A stretch of 64,000 nucleotides of DNA, from positions 176,253,664-176,317,663 of the forward strand of contig BTPG01000001.1 of the NCBI GenBank assembly GCA_036245525.1, written 5' to 3'. Position 1 is the stretch's first letter. Each line of letters begins with the position of its first letter. The notes under the pieces were generated by a model. That model ran no database searches. It was given only the letters and a program-made list of their open reading frames with translations, and was not told the DNA's origin. This stretch comes from Semisulcospira habei. Its lineage: Eukaryota; Mollusca; Gastropoda; Semisulcospiridae. A program made the translations under genes and the position numbers. Below are positions 58,142 to 64,000 of the stretch, one piece after another.

Positions 58142-59826
58142 TTTTACTTCTATTTTGTTGGATGTAGCAGGTGAAACCATCCCTAAAACTTCCACATCAA
58201 TCCCTCGGAAGCCGAGAGTACCATGGTTCAACTAAGAGTGCCGCAAGCCAAAAAAAACCGCGCAGATCTGCTCAGCGACGTGCTTTTCGTAATCCGCCGC
58301 AAGCAGATATTTTGACCTTTAAAAGACAGAGGGTGAAAGCCCGTTACATTTTTAAACGTGAACGCCATGCTTCCTGGAGACGTTTCGTCTCATCTTTATC
58401 TTCTAGGACTCTGTCCCAGGAAGTCTGTTCGAAACATTAGGAGTCGGCTTCTGTCGGCCGTCTTAGAGATGGTGCAAGTTTGGTCACAGATAAAACTGCT
58501 GTGGCTAATTGCTTGTCTCCACCATTACCCATAATTCTTCCAACAGAGCATTATTCACCCTTCTTCCAGAGAGAGAAGGAGAAGCGAGAGTCTCGCATTT
58601 CTGATTTTAAATTGGATAACTCAGAAGACTATAATCCCCCCTTTACATTATCAGAATTGCAGCAAGCTTCGCAGAAATGTAATGACTCTGCTGCTGTACT
58701 AGATACCACCCACTATCAGCTCCTAACGCATCTGCCTGGGAAGTCACTCCTTGTACTTCTCAAGGCCTTTAACTATATCTGGATAACTGGCCATTTTCCG
58801 CCATCTTGGCGCCAGGCTGTGGTTGTGCGCATCCCCAAGCTGGGTAAGGATCCTTCCGACCCGGGCCAATTGTTTTGACATCATGTTTATGTAAAACTAC
58901 TGAACGCCTGGTCAACTCCGCCTGTTGTGGCATCTTGAGTCGCAGGGTCTCATCACACTCCAGTACGGTTTCCGGCACTTCCGTAGTACAATGGACCATC
59001 TAGTCCACTTTGAGTCGTTCATTCGAGATGCTTTTGTCAACAAGCAATTGTCTATGCAATTTTCTTCGATCTTGAGAAGGTATGACACTACTTGGAAGTA
59101 TGGTATAATGTCTGACTTGTTGGACATGGGTTTTAAAGGGCACCTCATTTTTATTCAAATTTTTTGTCTAACCGGTCTTTCCATGTCGGTGTGGGCTCCA
59201 CCCTCTCCGACTCCTTTGAACGGATTCAAGTTCTCGCCCTCCAAGACAGTCTGTGTGCATTTTACTAACCAGACAAAATTTTTTCCAGAACCTAGCCTGA
59301 GCATTGCTGGAGTGCCGATTAAGGTGGCCGAGGAGGCAAAGTTTCTGGGGGTCATCTTTGACAAAAGACTGACCTTCCGCAACCATATTAATTACCTTAG
59401 AACCTCTTGTCAGAATGCTCTTGACGTTCTTTATGACGGTCGTACTGACTGGGGAGCAGACCACACCGTCTTACTTCGACTTGATCGGGCCCTTGTTCAG
59501 TCCAAAATGGATTACGGCTCTGTGGTATATGGCTTGGCTTCCAAGTCTTTTCTACAGCATCTGAACACAATTCACCATCAAGGTCTGCGGATATGTCTGG
59601 GGGCCTTCAGGACGTCTCGAGTTCCTAGTCTGTATGCCAAGGCAGGGGAGCCTTCTCTCAAGCACCGCCACATCCGCCTCATGCTCAGCTACGTTCTGAA
59701 ACTGTAGGCCCATCCAGACAATCCTGCCTATGATTGTGTTTTTAAACAGTCGTTTGCAGAGATTTACGATACCCTTCCGGGAGCTGTCCGTCCATTTTCC
59801 TTCCGTGTCCGACCTCATCTGCGGGC
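58142..59826 (+). pseudogene. I-group LINE copy F, ORF2 fragment
   Basis: Runs from the end of the endonuclease (FTSILLDVAGETIPKTS-type) through RT (KPRVPWF; SPFFQREKEKRESRISDFK; LGKDPSDPG; MWHLESQGLIT) to the thumb (VAEEAKFLGVIFDKRLTF, LRICLGAFRTSRVPSLYAKA), ending at 59826 before RNase H. The region from motif B to past motif C is deleted at 59218 (SDSFE joins the GFKFSPSK-type sequence). The most diverged copy, with no tail. Confidence 0.85.
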
Positions 59827-60806
59827 CAGAAATTCTGGCAAAGAAGTAACAAGATGAAAATGACGTCACGTCTAAAGAAACCTTGCTGGAGAACATACTT
59901 TTGGTGCCAATGCTGTGTGTGTGTGTATGTAAATGTGACTAGAGCCCGCGTTTGAGAGTAGACAAGCTTGAAATTTTATGTTGCTGTCCCTATAAGAATA
60001 AACTTTTTTGATTAAGATGCACATTGACGAGAAAAAGCCGTTTCACAAACACAGTTGATCCACACTGGAGTCAGTAATTTGTCTTATTTTTACTAGATAT
60101 TTTGCATATCGCTAGCTTAAAGGAAGACATCGAGTGAATTCACAAACCAGCATTATACCTCTTCAACTTTTTGCGTGATAAAAAATAAATAGTTTCACAT
60201 TGTTGGGATTAATTTCATGAATTATTTTTGATTAATCTTAAAAGAACTGAATCTTTTTATTAAAAAAAACAACAACAAAAAAAAAGAAACCTTCGCATTA
60301 ATAATTGCATTATTTTTGAAAGACAGTATTTACATAAACCTAGTTGTCTCAGCTGTCAGGTACGATTAGGTCAAATTGTGACCCGTAAGCCCTATGTGCG
60401 AAAATCAGCTAATTTTTTACACCACTTTTCGGAGTTATTTTTAAAACAGCTAACATAACTTTGATTTTTGTTTTAACGGGGAAAAAAATGTCTTCTCATT
60501 AATACCTGCATGATTATCTAATAAACAGTGTTCGCATAAGCCTGCTGTTTGCCCTGTATTAGGTCAAATTGTGACCTTTAAACCCAAGGTGTGAAAATCA
60601 GCTAGGCAACTGCAATGTTTGATCCTCCAATAAGTAAAATGTTAGTACTGCGATGAGCGACGTATAACATCAAGTTGTCACTATGAACTCAGTGTGGTGA
60701 GACTAATGCTGCCATGAAGTGAAGCTTGAAGTTATGTCATTTCACTACTTGAGATATTCTTCTTCTTCAAAATAGCTGTCGCTACGCCAAAACACAGGCA
60801 CAGAGC
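59827..60806. other. non-coding, with two diverged ~200-bp tandem units
   Basis: 60288-60405 and 60490-60605 share TTAGGTCAAATTGTGACC, GTGYGAAAATCAGCTA and preceding ACATAAACCT / GCATAAGCCT. No gene seen. Confidence 0.5.
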
Positions 60807-60892
60807 TTACGAATGGTGGGAAGCGCCATGTGTCTGTCTTTATTTCTGTGCCAGTGGTTGTGGATCAGAGGGTGGGTTAGGGTAGGAGGTAG
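60807..60892 (+). repeat. third copy of the 11264 repeat
   Basis: TTACGAATGGTGGGAAGCGC, CTTTATTTCTGTG, GTGGATCAGAGGGTGGGTTA; single unit. Confidence 0.7.
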
Positions 60893-61194
60893 ATCAAAAC
60901 GATAAGCTTGAATCTTGTTCTCTGTTGGTTGTATTTTGGCTTAGTTTTGAGATCAGCATGTCTCGGGTTGAGTTTTGTCTTTTGTGTGCGATCATTGGGT
61001 CGGAGGTGAATATTTGACTGCATTCAGCGTCCCTGGTTATATTGGGTCACGGTTAGGGCCATTAGTTTTGCAAAGGGTGTACATGTCAGCCACAGGAAAA
61101 CAGACTGACTCGTGAGACTAGCAAAAGTGCCGAGGCGCAGAAACAAAGCGATGCACTGGTGCAGATTTTACAGCATGGGTGCCCATACCTTACA

Positions 61195-61456
61195 GATCAG
61201 GAATAAATGGCTGTTTGTATGAATAGCATGGGCATCAAACTCGCCCACATCCAACAGATCAGGATAAACGGTGGTTTGCCTATGTAGCAGCCATGGATGC
61301 CCAAGTCGCCCACATCCAAGAGATCAAAATAAACGGCATATTGCCTATATGAAAACCATGGGCACCTATGGCACCCACATCCAACATTTAAGGATAAACG
61401 GCAGATTGCGGATATAAAAACCATGGGCGACCAAGTCGCCCACATTCAAAGGATCG
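61195..61456 (+). repeat. ~62-bp tandem repeat, four units
   Basis: Units begin GATCAGGATAAACGG and end CATGGGCACC..CGCCCACATCCAA. The unit contains the inverted pair ATGGGCG/CGCCCAC. The antisense open frame (61197-61445) is a product of the repeat. Confidence 0.88.
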
Positions 61457-62649
61457 TGAAGTTCTTAACATCGTACGGCAAGGGTTAAACGGTAATAATA
61501 AATGTAATAAGTATAACAAATGTTAGGAGAGCTTGTGAAATGTAGGCATCGTGTCTAGTGAAGGGCTGGGACCCTAGGGAACTTAAAGCAGTCCTTCCTA
61601 AAGCTTTTTCATGGATTTGAAATTACAGTGGGTCTCGGTGCTTTTTCTGTTAAAGGTGAGTCAGTTTGAGCCCAGTTCACCGTAAGGCTTGCTAAAAAAC
61701 ACTGCAAAGTTTGTGGGTAAATTAAAAGCCTTGACAAATTCTGGCTGTTTGTATTGTTATAGTTCTGTCAATCAGTAGCTGGTTGCAATGTGTTGTGTAT
61801 GCCATCATGTTCAGTTTTTATATTATAGTCATGTCCACATGCTGAAAAACAGTCCTAAAGGACAGTTTCGCTGAACCAGAGGACTGAAGTGATAAAACTA
61901 AGCAAACATGTATGTAGAATGGGTAGATATTGAGCATGCAATGGGTCAGCCGCACACCACAAGGGGGTCCACCTCTGAGGCGGTCGAACACAAGAGAGCT
62001 TTAGTTGCTGAATGTACTTTATTTATAAATAGATGGTATGGATAGCCAATAAAGCAGGTAAAGAGGAAAACTAGAAAAAAAAAAAAACACCCTGAAATAA
62101 ATAAATCATGGGTATCAGTTACCAAGGCTTGAAACCCATAGATACAGGCAGTCAATGTCAAATGCCAAGAATTAAGTTACTAACAGACTATACTTTCAAA
62201 TCTCACTATTAACATTACTCTCATTTACAACAAAAGCAACAAACCAATACTTTGCAACAAATGGTAACTTGAATGGAATAACAAACTGGTTCATTCATAA
62301 TGAAACCCATTTCCAGCAACAAAATATGTAAAACCATTCATAATTAACTTCTTAACGTATTATCAATCATAAAACTAATAATACTAGCTGATGTACAAAT
62401 GACAGAAAGTAACTCGCATACCTTATCAGTTTGATAAAGGCTTGTTAGAAAATAAGGATTCTCTTTGAAATACATCATTATTACACTTTGCCAATCTGGA
62501 AAAGTACAATCACATACAAGCACACAAACTACACTCTACCACATGTACATCATACACTGCTCATATATACACACAACACATCAAACGGATGTAACCTTAT
62601 ACAATTCTTAAAGGTCTGCTCTTCTAATAAAAAACGAGAACGGCAAAGC
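61457..62649. other. no gene recognised
   Basis: AT-rich sequence with A-runs near 62073-62088 and CA-rich sequence at 62500-62580. Nothing further supported. Confidence 0.4.
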
Positions 62650-63594
62650 CCTCAGGTTCACGTGCATGACCGATCAACATAATTAATTTAACCTTTGTGA
62701 CCTTGGCCTTTCCGACAGGTCACTGAAATAAGTAAGTGTTCTAACATAAGGAAAGTGTTGGCTTTTGTACCTGCAAAATCCACGTTTTCTCAAATTTTTC
62801 ATTTTTGTCAACCTCCCATGACACTTGACCTTTGTGAGTAGTGAACCAAATTAGTATGCATCATCTTCAGCTACCTTTCAGCTACATTTGGTTGAAACAT
62901 TTTGCAAAAATGATTCCTGATCTCTTGTGACCCTTGACCTTTCCGAGGGGTCATCCAAATTAGCATGCATATAATAAAAATAATAATGGCTACTTATATA
63001 GCGCTTATCCAAAAATAAGCTCTAACTGTCTAAGTGCTTTACAAATAAAGAGTGGAAGTGGAGGGGGTAAAAAAGCCAGAGAAACAAAGGATTCTGCAAT
63101 ACACACACACAGGTACATAATCATGAAGAATTGAGCTACATTGGGGGTATCGAACAGGTGTGTCTTAAGGGCAGATTTAAAGGAATGAGAGAGAATGTCT
63201 ATAGGTAGAGAGTTCCAGACAAGTTCAACTTGCGCAAAACAACGGTCACCTCTGGTTTTGTATTTGCAGAGCGGGACTCTGAGAAGGCTACTTGAACGGA
63301 GGGAGCGGGAGGGAGTGTATAGTTGATGAAGATCAGCGAGATAGACAGGGGTAGAGTAGTTAATAGCTTTGTAGCACATACAGGCGATTTTGTACGAGAC
63401 TCGTTTGACTGGCAGCTAATGAAGTTGTCTCAGGATAGGAGTGATGGGCTGATGCTGTGACGTGCAGCACAATTCTGAACTCGCTGCAATTTCTGAATGA
63501 GAGACCGAGGTCTTACCATGAAGTATCTCTGTACCAGGTTTGGGATGAAAGTTGTAAATACCATTTAAGAAAAAACAATTTTTGTCAAACAAGA
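62650..63594 (+). mobile_element. pearl-like element split by a LINE tail
   Basis: 62650-62974 starts GGTTCACGTGCATGACC and carries core blocks to CCAAATTAGCATGCAT. Core sequence resumes at 63508 (GGTCTTACCATGAAGTATCT). The LINE at 62975-63507 is the insertion. Confidence 0.75.
62975..63507 (-). mobile_element. CR1/L2-like LINE 3' end (fourth subfamily)
   Basis: Minus frame: QKLQRVQNCAARHV, shift, then MCYKAINYSTPVYLADLHQL, YTPSRSLRSSSLLRVP, GDRCFAQVELVWNSLPIDIL and SFKSALKTHLFDT. 3' UTR ends TAAGCGCTATATAAGTAGCC and (ATT)-type repeats. Confidence 0.85.
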
Positions 63595-64000
63595 ATGGTG
63601 AAGCCTTTAAGGCTCACATGAACAATCCAGTCATAAAATAAGTAAAGAGTTGGTTTTTGTACTTGTGATGTCTCAAAATTTATGCATTGTTCACACTTTT
63701 CTCAGTCTCCCCTGACCTCTGCGATTAGTAAATCAAAATAGTATGCACAGAAAGGTCTTATTAGCTACCTTCCTGCCATGTCTGGTTGACAAGTTTTGCA
63801 AAAGTGCTGACAAAAGCTAAAAGTCTACTTTTTCCACATCATTTGCTGATCTCTTGTGACCCTTGATCTTTCTGAGGGGTCATCCAAATTAGCATGCATA
63901 CAAAGGTCTAACCATAAGGTATCTCTGGATCTAGTTTGGGTTTAAAGTTGTAATATTATTGGAGAAAAAGAAATATTTGTGACCTATTTCCTGATCTCTT
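63595..64000 (+). mobile_element. pearl-like element, cut by window end
   Basis: Starts AGAATGGTGAAGCCTTTAAG then GCTCACATGAAC, the fullest left terminus of the family here, and runs into core units (CTCTTGTGACCCTTGATCTT). Confidence 0.7.

Noticed and set aside
61197..61445. 82-residue minus-strand frame with repeating residues
   Set aside because: Created by the 62-bp tandem repeat.

Overview
This 64 kb window is animal nuclear DNA, most likely from a mollusc. It has intron/exon structure and no bacterial-type operons. It is packed with LINEs, SINE-like elements, MITEs and about 162-bp repeat-core elements resembling the pearl/CvA type known from bivalves. The mollusc assignment is inferred from repeat types; a sea snail is possible but not shown.

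The only host gene I recognise is tyrosyl-DNA phosphodiesterase 2 (TDP2) on the + strand. One internal exon lies at 3167-3373 (GD-NLRD active-site motif) and the terminal exon at 16239-16529 (SDHW motif). Both splice sites are canonical and in phase 0, and the protein reads straight across them. The intron between them is about 12.9 kb, filled mainly by a nearly complete RNase H-bearing I-group LINE and a 5'-truncated sister copy joined tail-to-head.

Region by region: 1-2200 holds a palindromic TTAA-flanked MITE and a CR1/L2-like LINE 3' end split by a roughly 400-bp SINE-like element. 3167-16529 is TDP2 and its repeat-filled intron. 16.9-22.3 kb holds pearl-like repeats, a long-TIR element, a decayed LINE and a second palindromic MITE. 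22971-31823 is one 8.85-kb DNA transposon of ISL2EU (Harbinger-related) type, inserted in a LINE whose halves lie at 22700-22970 and 31824-32345. It has a minus-strand THAP plus DDE transposase and a convergent plus-strand SAP/SWIM zinc-finger gene. 32.3-34.9 kb holds an AT-rich minisatellite and SINEs. 35.2-40.3 kb is a full-length-looking CR1/L2-like LINE nested in an RTE-like LINE. 41-59.8 kb is an array of four more I-group LINE copies broken by a putative solo LTR, a solo LTR with a perfect 5-bp target duplication, a 475-bp element with 99-bp terminal direct repeats, a LINE tail, a third SINE-like copy and a CCCH-finger retroelement ORF1. 59.8-64 kb holds tandem repeats and pearl-like elements.

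Almost every mobile-element protein is broken by frameshifts or stops. Several stops are CGA-to-TGA changes, as expected from CpG decay. The high similarity among I-group copies A and B and among the three SINE-like copies points to recent activity. Clade names are assigned by motif recognition by eye and should be read as provisional.
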